From: Pegoplata infirma | Taxonomy: Eukaryota; Arthropoda; Insecta; Diptera; Anthomyiidae | Direction of reading: 5' to 3' | Length of the DNA: 64,000 bases | Assembly: GCA_963921195.1 (NCBI GenBank) | Contig: OY992536.1 | Span: 183,156,995-183,220,994, forward strand | Shown: piece by piece, positions 22,783 to 33,388 of the stretch | How the letters are laid out: every line of letters starts with the position of its first letter | How positions within the stretch are numbered: position 1 is the stretch's first letter | Translations under genes and position numbers: made by a program | Notes under the pieces: generated by a model | The model's database searches: none | Seen by the model: only the letters and a program-made list of their open reading frames with translations | Told to the model about the DNA's origin: nothing

Positions 22783-23048
22783 TAAAAAACGTCAAATTTG
22801 TAAATTTTCCGTGCTTGTTATGAAATTTTGAATAAGTGGAACTAAAAAATTGACGAAATGAACTCAAAATCAAATATACTTTTTACATGAGCTAGTGAAG
22901 GTTGTAGGAATCGTCGAAAAGATCACAAAAATGCCCACACACAGAGAAATGTTTAGTTGGAATTCCATTATGAAAACGGAATTTTGATAAATCTTATACA
23001 TTTTTAGTTGTTATTGTAAATTTGTTATCACCATACCAAATAAATAAC
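22783..23048. other. Stretch without recognised feature
   Basis: AT-rich sequence without a repeat partner; nothing supported. Confidence 0.35.
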
Positions 23049-23312
23049 AAACTCAAAAAAATAACTTAGTCAAAATATTAGTAAAAGGTGTTGTAATTTA
23101 CTTCAACCAAACTTTAGCAAAAAAAATTGTAAAAATTTAACTTTTACAGTTTTTTTTGGCAATTTACTATTGGTAAAATACAATAATTTTTTGGTATTTT
23201 TACTATATTTTCTTGCTAGTTTTTTTTTTTTATTTTACTATAATTTTAGCAAAAATATTAGTATTTTCCTTAAAGAAATGGTAATACTTTTTATTTTTTT
23301 TTTCTTAGTTAA

Positions 23313-23420
23313 AAAAAAAAATTGTTTCAAGTGTTCTAGTGTGAAAAAAAATCATTGCAGATTGATGATGCTGCCAACACCATAGCAAAGTAGCCATCCA
23401 TCAACTGCATGTGCGCTGAA
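23313..23420 (+). pseudogene. Degenerate, internally deleted H1-like fragment
   Basis: 'gtgtgaaaaaaaatcattgc' followed by 'gatgatgctgccaacaccat' and 'ccatccatcaactgcatg' aligns, with deletions, to the fuller fragment at 23820-23993 ('gaagatgctgccaccatcaa', 'ccatccaacaactgaagt'). It is out of frame. The element therefore contains the captured segment twice. Confidence 0.5.
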
Positions 23421-23839
23421 AAATAGGCTACACAATTTTTAGTATTTTTTACCATATTTTTTGCTAATTTTACCATATTTTTTGCTAATTTTATATGAAA
23501 ATTTTTTAAAATTTGCCACCTAAACTGTTAATAAAAAGTTAATAATTTTGAAAAACTATTTTTTTAAAATTTTAACACATAGTTAGATATCTAATCTTCA
23601 ATATCCAAAAGTTTTTTTTTTATTTTTTTTTTAAATACATGTGAAAAAAATTAAAAATTCGAAAAAAAATTGTTAATTTTTTACAAATTTTACCTGAAAA
23701 TGTAAGAAATTTCTTGTGTAGACTACTACGCAAATCTCATTTGTTCTACTTAAGCTAAAAAAATGACGCAAAAAAAATAAAAAAGTGAAGTGTTGTTCTT
23801 TAAATTTTTTGTTTAAAGTGTTTAAGTGAAAAAAAAATC

Positions 23840-23993
23840 ATTTTGGATTTTGATGTTGTTGGAAGTCGAGTTACTGCAACTACAGCTGCTGAGAAGAAGG
23901 CAAAAGAAGATGCTGCCACCATCAAGCCGAAGAAACCATCCAACAACTGAAGTAATATGCTGCTATTACTACATTTAAAGAATGTGGTGCTCA
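23840..23993 (+). pseudogene. Captured histone H1-like N-terminal fragment, copy 1
   Basis: From 23840 the frame reads ILDFDVVGS, then VTATTAAEKKAKEDAATIKP, KKPSNN and stop (23948-23950). A shifted frame afterwards gives AAITTFKECGA. This follows the layout of insect H1: a short N-terminus beginning MSD, an A/T/P then K-rich tail, and the start of the globular domain (VDAxIxxLKERGG). ATT stands where the initiator would be. It has about 50 codons, with a deletion before the globular part and no stop-free reading. What it could do, if anything, is unknown. Confidence 0.6.
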
Positions 23994-24343
23994 GGCAAAA
24001 AATTTTTTAGTATATTCACCAAATTTTAAATAAACTACTAATCAGAGAAAAAAATTACTAAATAAAACAGTTTTTTTTACCAAATTACAAATTTTTTATC
24101 TATTTCAATTTTACCATTTTTTTTTGGTAATTTTACCATATTTTTTTGATAATTTTACAAGGTTGATTTTTTACAAAAATAAAATAGTATTCTTGTAATT
24201 TTACCATTTTTTTTCCTAATTTTTTGATTAGCAAAATGGTTTTGCTAATATTACCAAAATTTTTGCAACGTCCAAAACTACAGTTTTTTTTGCTAATTTT
24301 AACCATTTTTTTTGTTAGTTTTACAATATTTTTTTTTTGAGTG

Positions 24344-24655
24344 CAGTAGTAATAATTAATTTTCAATCGTGACCGAATGGATGTATCAACAACTAATAAT
24401 TTGGTTAATATACCCAAACTTAAAACTTATACAGTTTTTGAAAAAAATTTAGTAAGTACAACTGTTTCTTTTAGTCTTTTTTTGCCTCTCGACCAATAAC
24501 CATTTGTTTAAATTAATAAATTCCAAAAACATTAGGTAATAGTATCCACAACTGAAAATGTTGGTTAACTTAACCAAATTTTCAATAATTTTTTATTTTT
24601 GAAAAATTTTACTAAATTATAAATTTGTATTGGTATTCTTAACTAATAATTGGTC
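24344..24655. other. AT-rich stretch without recognised feature
   Basis: Contains 'ggttaatatacccaaactta' and similar AT-rich text; no feature is supported. Confidence 0.35.
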
Positions 24656-25142
24656 CCCAGCAAAAACATGGTAATGAGTTGTGAAAAGTAATCATTACCA
24701 AGTACATTATTTATAATTAGTACCCATTACCATTAACATTATTTTAAGCCCAAAAGTAACTACTTTTCAGTAATATGTTAAAAAAGCACCTCTAAGTAAT
24801 AATATCTTCTTGCACTTGCAGTTTTTAACCTTTACAATTCAATTAACTTAAAAAGTACTTAAAAACTTAATAAAAATTACGGAATTTTTAAGTTTTAGTA
24901 AAAACAAGTTAAATTTTAAAAGTTTTAATTAACTAATTATTTTACTTCTTATTGGTAATGGGTTTTTACTCCTTATCTGTAATCCGAGGCAGTAACTACT
25001 TATTTATCTCCATACTCTTCACTAGTTATTTTTGTCTCACGCCCTTGTTAAAATAATTAGTGTTTCATTCAATAAGTAACTACTTATTAACATCTGTTTC
25101 GGATTACAAAACCCATTACTAGTAATGCCAATTTTTGCTGGG
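24656..25142 (-). mobile_element. CCCAGCAAAAA element, copy 2 (inverted)
   Basis: 487 bp, the inverted near-identical copy of 20293-20779. The ends are CCCAGCAAAAACATGG and CCAATTTTTGCTGGG. The pair forms an inverted repeat of 0.49 kb separated by 3.9 kb. Confidence 0.75.
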
Positions 25143-25551
25143 TCGTTAGGATTTCATTTCAATTATAAAACGTTTTACGTCAAAAAAAAATAAAATAGTA
25201 ATCATTTAAAACAAAAATGTGATTGTGTTCAGACGTTTTTTAAATTTTTAAATCAAATTCAAGTAAAATTTCGTAAAAAGTGTTACAAATTTTGACGGTA
25301 AGTAGATACCACTAACGAAATGCAATCAATTTAAATAAATAAATCTTATTTTAGGGATTTCCACAAGCAACTTTAATGCAGATGCTAAAAATGATGTTTT
25401 ACCCAGAAGTCGACAATAAAATCGTTTTTGAGCCAACAACAAACAAATATAAGGTTTGTAAATGCCAGAATATTGAAATTAAGAAAGGTTCATCCAAAAC
25501 TATTCTCAGAATCGGAGACATTTTCTGTAGGAAAAATGACTAAAAATCTGA
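25143..25551. other. Mostly unassigned; satellite remnant at the right end
   Basis: 25143-25480 has no recognised feature. 25500-25550 holds diverged units of the 35-bp satellite ('ctcagaatcggagacatttt'). Confidence 0.4.
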
Positions 25552-26135
25552 CAAGGGAAGTATCTCAACCCGTATGAACCGATTTGCCTGAAACTTAAAA
25601 TATATATAAATGAGACGATTTTAAGGTTGGGGTGTCTCGGCTTTTCGGCCATATCAGTGTTTCAAAATTTCGTTGTCCCCTTATGAAACCATATGGACCT
25701 CCGGGAAAATTTCGATAACTCACGAACTAACAGGAATATCCTCTAGAGCAAAAATACGTGTCGACTTAAATTTAATAAAGATTATTTCGTATTCATATGG
25801 ACATCGTTGCTCTATGTCTTCATATAAATACCCCCCAAAATTTTCACATTTTCATGAAAAAAGTATTTAACGAAGCCAAACTTTTACAAGGTTATGCCAG
25901 GTTAGGCATTAAAAAAACCTTTCTTTTCATATGTAAACATCATATAGTTTCTTAGAAAGAAATGGCTGAAAAACCCAAAAAACCGTTTTTTCGCCATTTT
26001 TTTGACCCATGTTTTGAACCCCTAAATCCCCGATATGGCCGATAAGCCGAGACACCCCAACCTTAGAATTGTCTCTTTTATATATATTTTACGTTTCATG
26101 CAAATCGGTTCATAATGGTTGAGATACTTCCCTTG
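25552..26135. mobile_element. CAAGGGAAG foldback with TGA target duplication
   Basis: The arms mirror: CAAGGGAAGTATCTCAACC against 'ggttgagatacttcccttg', and 'aaggttggggtgtctcgg' against 'ccgagacaccccaacctt'. It interrupts a satellite unit: 'aaaatcTGA' before and 'TGAgactttttc' after rejoin to 'aaaatctgagactttttc'. That supports a 3-bp TGA duplication. 584 bp. The open frame at 25673 is incidental. Confidence 0.75.
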
Positions 26136-26788
26136 TGAGACTTTTTCTGTAAAAAAAATTTTTCAGAACCTGAGACTTTTTCTCCAAATCTGAAAAAATT
26201 TTTATATAGGAAAAATTTTAGAATTTGAGACTTTTCCTTTTTTTTCTATTAAAAAATTCTAGAATTCTGAGACATGTTTCCATAAAAAAATTCTAGAAGA
26301 CTGAGATATTATTTTGATATTTTCATTGGCATGTTTTCTTAAGAGATATATTTTGACTTCGAGTTATTTTTGCTCTAGAAAGTCTCGCAGATTCTGAAAC
26401 ATTTTTTTTTTTAGAAAAATTCTTATATGTTAAATTTTTTCTATCAGAATTATCAGTTTTAATTTATTTTTTCTATTGTATGTATTTATTGCACTTTTTA
26501 AATTATAAAATTTTTACAATCAAATAAATTAGTAAAATTGCTAGAAAAAAATATTAAAAATTTTTATTTCAAAAGAAACAGTTTAAAAAAATATTGATTG
26601 GTACAACAATGTCAATTTTAACATAAAAATATTCGGTTCTTATGATAGATATTTACCGGTAGTGACAACTGAATTGATAGTTGAGGCAACTGAATATTGT
26701 GATAGTTGGTGCAACCGCAAAAATTCTGTTGGCAAACAATTCAGTTGCAACAACTGAATCTATTTTCTGTGTGCATCAGACTTGCCAG
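26136..26788. repeat. Diverged satellite units and an inverted CAACTGAA repeat
   Basis: 26136-26480 has diverged 'gagactttttctgtaaaaa' units. 26655-26760 contains 'caactgaat' and 'attcagttg' in inverted positions. The rest is AT-rich. Confidence 0.45.
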
Positions 26789-26990
26789 TAGAGTTGTCAA
26801 CTATTCGACATATTGCAAAAACCGGTTTTCGAATAGTTAAAAAAAACCGCCGTTTTTTAAAAACCGGTTTTCGGTTTTTTTATTTAAAAACCGGCTCGAA
26901 TAACCGGTTTTTTCGGTTTTTAATAAAAACATTTAAAAAAAGTTTTTTTTTTTGTTTTTAACAAAAAAAAGAGGAAAAAATAATTGTACA

Positions 26991-27177
26991 TGTAGGAACT
27001 TGTTCCTAAATAACTTGTTGAGTTATATAAATATTTTTGTTGTTAATCAATTTATTATTTTGTAAAATGTTCAAAATATTTTGATTATTAATTTTTGGAT
27101 ATTGAATCAATAAACAACTTTTTATATAAAATAATTGTCTAATTAAATAAAATATTAGCAAATATAAAATACCTACA
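26991..27177 (+). repeat. 5' LTR
   Basis: 187 bp, bounded by the inverted hexamers TGTAGG and CCTACA. TATATAAATA (27024-27033) is a probable TATA box and AATAAA (27109-27114) a probable polyadenylation signal. Confidence 0.93.
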
Positions 27178-27179
27178 TT

Positions 27180-27197
27180 TGGCGATCTTGCCTGACA
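27180..27197 (+). other. Probable primer-binding site
   Basis: TGGCGATCTTGCC begins two bases after the LTR. TGGCGA is the usual start of tRNA-primed sites (complement of a 3' TCGCCA). The exact tRNA was not identified; an arginine tRNA is a guess from the first six bases. Confidence 0.6.
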
Positions 27198-27710
27198 TTG
27201 TAAAATTTGTGCAAATCTTATATATTGTAAATATATCTAATTCTGTGGAAGATTCAAGATTTTTCCGATTATTGAAAATTATTTCCTCAAATCTGTTATT
27301 CTTCAAGAGCCGGATTCATTCTATCTATTATTTTAAGTTTGTACAACTATAAAGAATTATATTTAAAACTGCCTTGTTTTTTGGTCCAGAATATCAAGAA
27401 GTCAATACAAAAAGAACAATAAATAATTTTTCAATTGAAAATAATAACATATGTATATACCATCTTACATCTGAATGCTTTGGAAATCGTCTACTAATCC
27501 ATTAAATCTTTGCAAATCAATTGGATCCGTAAATATTTGAGCAAAATTTAAATAAATAGTTGATCATCAAGATATTTTTTTGTAATCAAAGTAATTTTGT
27601 TATTTGTTTATTGTTTTTGTTTATTAGTAGTTAGTTGTTTATTTTTCTGTTTATGCGTTGTGTTTTTGGGATAATAATTGTTACCTGCTTTTCCATCAGC
27701 ATTTCTAATT

Positions 27711-28004
27711 ATGGTTTTGACCAGATCGTTTACTAGAAATAATATTTTATTAGATGCTCAATTGCCCGAAGTAAATAACGAGTTAAATAGTTCAATTTCT
27801 ATTCCATTATCACAAAGTTCTCCTAATTTAATAAACGGAGAACAACCTTCAGTAATCCAAAATCCTTCCGTTTCCAATATGAATAACCAAAATTTTAATT
27901 TTCCAACTGACAACAGTAGTGAGATCTCATCCCTTAAGTTGCCATCATTTTGGGTTACTTGCCCCGATGCATGGTTTATTCAAACCGAAATGCAATTTGA
28001 TTAA
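27711..28004 (+). pseudogene. gag: gag, N-terminal part (frameshifted)
   Basis: The first plausible ATG (27711) opens MVLTRSFTRNN, about 533 bp after the 5' LTR. The frame runs 97 codons, ending LKLPSFWVTCPDAWFIQTEM-QFD and TAA (28002-28004). The LPxFW...WF block is the conserved start of CsRn1-type Gag. The rest of Gag continues in the -1 frame from 28001, next to a 'ttaaaaaataaaaaaaattt' run. The break is therefore probably a 1-base loss or a sequencing error in the homopolymer. Confidence 0.8.
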
Positions 28005-28714
28005 AAAATAAAAAAAATTTAGATGACTCTACTAAATATCAATATGTGGTTGTTTCACTTCCCCAGGATGTTATAATTAAGGTTTTGGATGTATTACAAA
28101 AAACGCCAACCACAAACAGATATGAATACATCAAGAAAAAGTTATGTGAAAGATTTTCTCTCAGTGAAGAAAAGAGATTAGAACAAATATTTTCAGATAA
28201 GCATATAGGAGATCGAAAACCATCCGAGTTCTATAGGGACATGTCAAATGTGGCGGGGTCCGTTTCAATGATTGGTAGTGAACTTCTATATAAATTATGG
28301 ATGCGTAAACTACCGCAAGACCTTCATATTCATTTAACTTCTACCAATCTTCAAAGTTTAGATGAAAAACTTGCTCTTGCAGACAAAATTTGGGAAGTTA
28401 TAAATAAGAACCAAATATCCGAAATTTCATCAAATAAAATTTCTAATCCCAATCAAGAAATGTTCCAATACTTTTCTAATATCACTTCTAAATTATGTCA
28501 ACATTTAGATCAACTTAGTTTAGAAGTTGCAGAGTTAAGATCTTCCAGACCTAGAGATAGAAGTGTTTCTAACTTTCGCAGAAACTCGAGAAGCAGGTCA
28601 CATCGGAAATATGAAAAGTGTTGGTATCATTTTAAATATGGTGCTAATGCTCATAAGTGCATTTCACCATGCAATTTTGGATCAAATAACAACAATTCCA
28701 GTAATTTAAACTAA
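28001..28714 (+). pseudogene. gag: gag, C-terminal part with CHCC zinc finger
   Basis: The frame is open from 28001 to TAA at 28712-28714. It includes the conserved capsid-like block YEYIKKKLCERFSLSEEKR and 'GDRKPSEFYRDM'. A basic RS/R-rich stretch follows, then CWYHFKYGANAHKCISPC, which fits CX2HX9CX3C, the CHCC finger characteristic of CsRn1-type Gag rather than the usual CCHC knuckle. Gag would form particles and bind element RNA. It ends exactly at the frameshift site that gives access to pol. Confidence 0.85.
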
Positions 28715-28748
28715 AAAATCCTGTCATGGCGGTGACGGATGATAGGAT
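28705..28748 (+). promoter_or_regulatory. -1 programmed frameshift signal (TTTAAAC plus stem)
   Basis: T TTA AAC (28705-28711) is in the gag frame directly before the gag stop. The pol frame, -1 relative to gag, first opens at 28705, right after a TAA at 28702-28704. A 6-nt spacer leads to a 9-bp stem: ATCCTGTCA (28718-28726) pairs with TGATAGGAT (28740-28748), one pair being G-U, around a 13-nt loop. The loop segment ATGGC/GGCG can also pair with downstream GCCAT (28758-28762) or CGCC (28768-28771), so a pseudoknot is possible. Confidence 0.8.
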
Positions 28749-31269
28749 ATCTTCAAAGCCATCTCGTCGCCTATTTATTTATGACCGTTCTAATAAATTA
28801 AATTTTTTAATTGACACAGGAGCCTGTGTATCTGTTGTACCAGTATCTAAATTCAGAGATTGTAAGCGTAAATCAGATTTAGTTTTATCTGCAGCAAACG
28901 GCTCAGATATAAAAACATTTGGTAATAAACTTTTAGAAGTTAATATTGGACTGAGAAGAGAATTTAGTTTTCCATTTATTTTAGCCGATATTAATACACC
29001 AATTATTGGTGCAAATTTTTTGGAACATTTTGGGTTGCTAGTCGATATGAAAAATAGACAGCTGCATGATTCTCTTACTAAATTAAATGCATGTGGTTCA
29101 TCAGGATATAGTAATATATTTTCACTTAAAGTTTCAATTCCCGAAAACAAATTCACAAAATTATTAGATAGTTTTCCGAAAATAACTGCTGAGCCAGATT
29201 ATAATAAAACTGTTGACCATAACACTGTACATCGAATTGTTACTAAAGATAATTTACCTTTTTCAAGACCTAGGAGGTTAGATCCTATGAAATTAAAAAT
29301 AGCAAAAAAGGAATTTGAGTATTTGGTTAAAATTGGAGTTTGTCGACCTTCAACGTCTCATGTAGCTTCTCCATTGCATTTGGTGCCAAAAAAGGATCCA
29401 AATGATTGGAGACCATGTGGTGATTATCGTCGATTAAATTGTGCAACAGTACCTGATAGATATCCCCTACCCAACATTCAGGACTTTAATATAAATATGG
29501 AAGGAAAGAAAATTTTTTCAAAAATAGATTTGGTAAGAGCATACCACCAGATTCCAGTTGCTCCAGAAGATGTTCATAAAACGGCAATCACAACACCTTT
29601 TGGAATGTTTGAGTTTGTTAGAATGCCTTTTGGATTGAGAAACAGTGCTCAAACATTCCAAAGGTTTATCAACGAAGTATTTTTTGGATTTGATTTTATT
29701 TTTACATATATTGACGATATTTTAATTGCCAGCTCGAGCGAGGAAGAACATTTAGAACATCTGAAATTAGTTTTTGAACAGTTGAACAAATATGGTTTGA
29801 ACATTAAACCTTCAAAATGCGTTTTCGGACAAGAGTCTTTAGACTTTTTAAGCTATCAAATATCAAACGAAGGAATTCAACCATCAAAAGATCGTATTGA
29901 TGCAATTCTTTCATTTGAAAAGCCATTGACGGTAAAAAAACTTCAGAAATTTCTCGGAATGATTAATTATTACCACAGGTGCATTCCGATGCTTGCCAAA
30001 TATTTGATTCCATTACATGATATCGTAACAGTAGGTAATCAGAAAAAGATTAATAAAATTGAGTGGACAGATAATGCTGAAGATGCATTTAATATAGTTA
30101 AACGTAAATTTACAGACAGAACATTACTGAGTCATTATAATCAAAATTCAAAAATTTCTTTAGCAGTAGATGCATCTGGCGTTGCTGTAGGGTCTGTCTT
30201 ACAACAGTTAAATGGTGAAAATTGGGAACCATTAGCATATTTTTCCAGAAAATTAAGTTCCGCAGAAAAACGGTATTCTACTTTCGACAGAGAATTACTT
30301 GGGATATATCTCTCTGTAAAACACTTTAAATACTTTTTGGAAGGGCACAATTTCACAATTTTTACAGATCATAAGCCGTTAACATTTATTCTTGATTCTA
30401 AAACAGAAAGATCTCCACGACAAACCAGGCAAATGGAATACATCGCACAATTTACTAACGATATTAAACACATAAGTGGTAAGGATAATATAGTTGCTGA
30501 TTGGTTATCAAGGTTACCAGAAATAGACTCTTTGACAACAAATGAAATTAGTTTTGACTGTTTAAAAAGGGAACAGGAAAAGGAAATTGAAAGTGGCTTA
30601 ATAGATGCTGAATTTAGAGCAAAATATAATATTAAAGATATACAAATTCCTAATTACAATTTTAAAATATTATGTGAGATGACTAAAAACAATCCAAGAC
30701 CATATGTTCCAAAGTGCATGAGGCAAATGATTGTTGATAAAATTCATTCGATTTCTCATCCTGGTATCCGTTCTTCAAGAAAAATTATTCAAAGTAGATA
30801 TTTTTGGCCTTTTATGAATAAAGATATTAATTTATGGGTTTCGGAATGTATTAAATGTCAAAAATCTAAGATAACTGTTTACACAAAATCCCCGAGTGTT
30901 GAAATTCCAGTCCCAAAATGTAGATTTGAACATGTACATATGGATATTGTTGGTCCATTACCTGTTTCAAGAGGATATCGATATATACTGACAATGATAG
31001 ATAGGACGACGAGATGGCCTGAGGCTTATCCGCTGCGAAATATTTCGGCTGATACCATCATTAAAACTTTTTTACACAACTATATTCCGCGTTTTGGTAT
31101 ACCTTTAAAGATAACAGTAGATAGAGGTACACAATTTACTTCGAACTTGTTTTCGGAATTATCTAAAATGCTTGGAATTCAAAAAATTCATACGTCTGCT
31201 TATCATCCCCAATCAAATGGGATTTTAGAAAGATTTCACCGGCAACTAAAAGCGTCCATTATGACTTAA
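28726..31269 (+). pseudogene. pol: pol: protease, RT, RNase H, integrase (nonsense-truncated)
   Basis: 847 codons from ATG 28726; translation in vivo would enter from 28705 by frameshift. The protease has DTG at residues 30-32 and IIGANFL at 93-99. RT has D268 and the YIDD box at 328-331. RNase H has D482, E523 and D548. Integrase has an H674-H678-C708-C711 zinc site and D740, D799, E835 with exactly 35 residues between the last two. All catalytic residues are intact. An in-frame TAA (31267-31269), 12 residues after E835, cuts off the integrase C-terminus, which continues in the same frame. Confidence 0.92.
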
Positions 31270-31836
31270 AATGACACAGTACATTGGTCAGACCAACTTC
31301 CTATAATACTATTAGGTTTAAGAAATTCAGTTAAAGAAGAGCTTAAATGCTCTCCAGCTGAGATGGTTTATGGGCAAACATTGAGGATTCCTAATGAATT
31401 AGTTGTTCAGTCTAATGATTCGGACTTTAATAACTCCGAGTTCCTTCTTAAAAAATTAAGAGAACATTTTTCACATACTCGTAATTTCATATCACATCAT
31501 GGTAACAATCATAATTATATTCCTCCAAAATTAATGAACTGTAAATATGTTTTTCTTAAAGTTATTCAAAAAATTGGCTTAAAACATCCGTTTGAAGGAC
31601 CATATAGGGTTCTAGAAAGGAATGATAAGTGTTTTAAAATTGAAAAGGGTGGTTCGGAAATTTCTGTCTCTATTGATCATTTAAAACCAGCGTTTGTTGA
31701 TGATGGAGACTTTGAAAATGAGTATTTAGATTTAACTGTGACACCAAAGAAAAAGGTCACATTTAGTATTAATAATTTGGTAATAAATCATAACGGTTCT
31801 GCTGATGGGGGAGTAGATGTAGGAACTTGTTCCTAA
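31270..31836 (+). pseudogene. pol: pol, integrase C-terminal part after nonsense codon
   Basis: It continues the pol frame: first the rest of the core ('LPIILLGLRNSV', 'SPAEMVYGQTLRIP'), then the GPY-type module (HPFEGPYRVLER), 'VSIDHLKPAF' and a short basic tail. The frame reads through the polypurine tract and stops at TAA 31834-31836, 19 bp inside the 3' LTR. The only break from the upstream part is one stop codon. The first ATG here is at 31363. Confidence 0.85.
31804..31817 (+). other. Polypurine tract
   Basis: GATGGGGGAGTAGA directly abuts the 3' LTR. The GGGGGAG core is the likely plus-strand primer site. Confidence 0.75.
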
Positions 31837-32004
31837 ATAACTTGTTGAGTTATATAAATATTTTTGTTGTTAATCAATTTATTATTTTGTAAAATGTTCA
31901 AAATATTTTGATTATTAATTTTTGGATATTGAATCAATAAACAACTTTTTATATAAAATAATTGTCTAATTAAATAAAATATTAGCAAATATAAAATACC
32001 TACA
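31818..32004 (+). repeat. 3' LTR
   Basis: 187 bp, identical to 26991-27177 on inspection, followed by the GTACA duplication. Confidence 0.93.
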
Positions 32005-32009
32005 GTACA

Positions 32010-32438
32010 CAATTCAGTCTTATTAAATAAATCAAATTCAAAGCTTAAAACAACAAAATATACATATTTTTGATGTAAATAATTAAAATTATAGGGCAAG
32101 TCCAGTGGGTATCAGGTTAGTTGGCTACCATGATATTTCCTCTCTCGAGATTTAGTGTAATGAGGCAAGTACATGTAAAATAGTATATGAAAAGAGAAAT
32201 ACACTAATTGTAAGTTTATCATTATATAGAAAATTACAGATTGCTATTGGGGCCTATCAAATACTCTTATATTATCTTTTCTCTATGGGTCAGTCACTAT
32301 AAAATAGAACTATGTACTTTAAATCAGTACAATAAGGACTTAAATACAGTTAAAAAAACATGTAAAACACAATTTTTTTTCTTGGTAGTGTTTCATCACA
32401 ATTTAGTAGTTTGCTGTTTTCCAAAAATGAAACAAAAA
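32010..32438. other. AT-rich interior of the split hAT element
   Basis: No repeat partner and no coding frame were recognised. Minus-strand frame 31833-32099 overlaps the LTR and is incidental. Confidence 0.4.
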
Positions 32439-33170
32439 CAAGTAAAAAATTATAGTCGGTAATGGCCGACCATATGTTACCCTACACCAGTGTTTTCCGG
32501 AAAATAGTTCCCAAGTCCAAACATGGACCTATTGGATTTATCTTTCGTTAGATCTTTAATTTGTGTAGAAAACATACACAAACAAAATTGGGTTGAAATT
32601 GACATTTTTTTTTTGCCAATTAACCGATTTTACTAAATATCGGTTGAAATTTTTATATGAGGTCTAAGTCCAAAATAGTCCAATTATATTCAGAATCGAT
32701 AAGGCCACCAAGTGCATGTCTAACACCTACAAACAAAATTTTAATCAAATATTTCCTATTTTCATGAATTTTGAGAGATTTATGTGAATATCGGGAGGGT
32801 GGTTTGTATGGAGACTACAAGAAGAACAGGTCCGATTCCTTAAAATTTGGACCGATGATTTGTGAATACAAAATATGTTTACCTGCCAAGTTTCGAAACG
32901 TACCTATTATAATACGGTTATTAGAGTCATTTGAGCCAAATTATAAAGGGACGTTTGTGTGGGGGATAGGTCTAAACATGGAATTTCAATAGGATTCGTC
33001 CTTGGTCCAAAGGAAGCTTAAGATTCAAATTTCATAGAAATCGATTGATAATTACGACCTGTATCGTGCTCACAATGTTTAGATAGACAGACGGACATCA
33101 GAAAATCGTCTCAGAAAGTGATTCTGAGTCGATCGGTATACTTGAAGGCCTTGGACTAACCTTTTTAAGT
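32439..33170 (+). mobile_element. DINE-like element, 3' truncated
   Basis: The start 'aacaagtaaaaaattatagt', then the stem 'cggtaatggccg' and 'taccctacaccagtgttttc'. Later 'agatagacagacggacatca' and 'gatcggtatacttgaagg' appear. It parallels 39965-40625 but lacks the terminal hairpin. The open frame at 32771 follows a conserved repeat segment ('gggagggtggtttgtatgga') and is not a gene. Confidence 0.7.
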
Positions 33171-33388
33171 TTTTGTCATTCATTATGAATTAAGAAACAA
33201 AATTTATTTAACAGAGTTGCATTTTACAAAATTTGTAACAAAAGATGACAAAAATTTTAGTACATATTATATATTCGAAAATGTCGAATAATTCGACACA
33301 AAAAACCAGTTTTTCGAATAACTAGAAAAAAACCGGTTTTAGAAAACTGATTTTTCGAATAATTCGGAAACCGGTTTTGACAACTCTA

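Larger units (their letters stand above)
23049..24343 (+). mobile_element. TA-type MITE carrying a histone H1-like fragment, copy 1
   Basis: The right end is TTTTTTTTTGAGTG. The left end is degraded ('aaactcaaaaaaataactta'). The whole element is a close copy of 34254-35562, in the same orientation. Arms consist of 'ttttaccatattttttgcta' and 'ctaattttacc' motifs. Between them lie two segments related to histone H1 (23313-23420, heavily deleted, and 23840-23993). It has no transposase. The host-gene capture resembles Pack-type MITEs. Confidence 0.75.
26991..32004 (+). mobile_element. CsRn1-clade Ty3/Gypsy LTR retrotransposon
   Basis: A 5014-bp element with LTRs of 187 bp that are identical as far as I can read, TGTAGG...CCTACA ends and a perfect 5-bp target duplication GTACA (26986-26990, 32005-32009). 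The order is LTR, primer site, 0.53-kb leader, gag, pol (protease, RT, RNase H, integrase), polypurine tract, LTR. The Gag zinc finger CX2HX9CX3C and the pol motif style point to the CsRn1 (Kabuki-like) clade. No env is present. It is disabled by a gag frameshift and a pol nonsense codon. Confidence 0.92.
26789..33388. mobile_element. hAT-type element (TAGAGTTGTC ends) split by an LTR element
   Basis: The left end TAGAGTTGTCAACTATTCG and the right end TTTTGACAACTCTA are flanked by perfect 8-bp direct repeats CTTGCCAG (26781-26788 and 33389-33396), the hAT signature. Both arms hold iterated 'aaaaccggtttt' and 'ttcgaata' motifs (26815-26920, 33275-33380). The interior contains the retrotransposon 26991-32004 and a DINE fragment. 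No hAT transposase is seen. Confidence 0.8.

Noticed and set aside
27998..28010. Programmed frameshift within gag at 28001
   Set aside because: No slippery heptamer is in the zero frame before the TAA at 28002; a simple 1-base loss next to an A-run is more likely.
28779..29156. 125-codon minus-strand frame inside pol
   Set aside because: Shadow of the plus-strand protease-RT coding sequence, which has all expected motifs.
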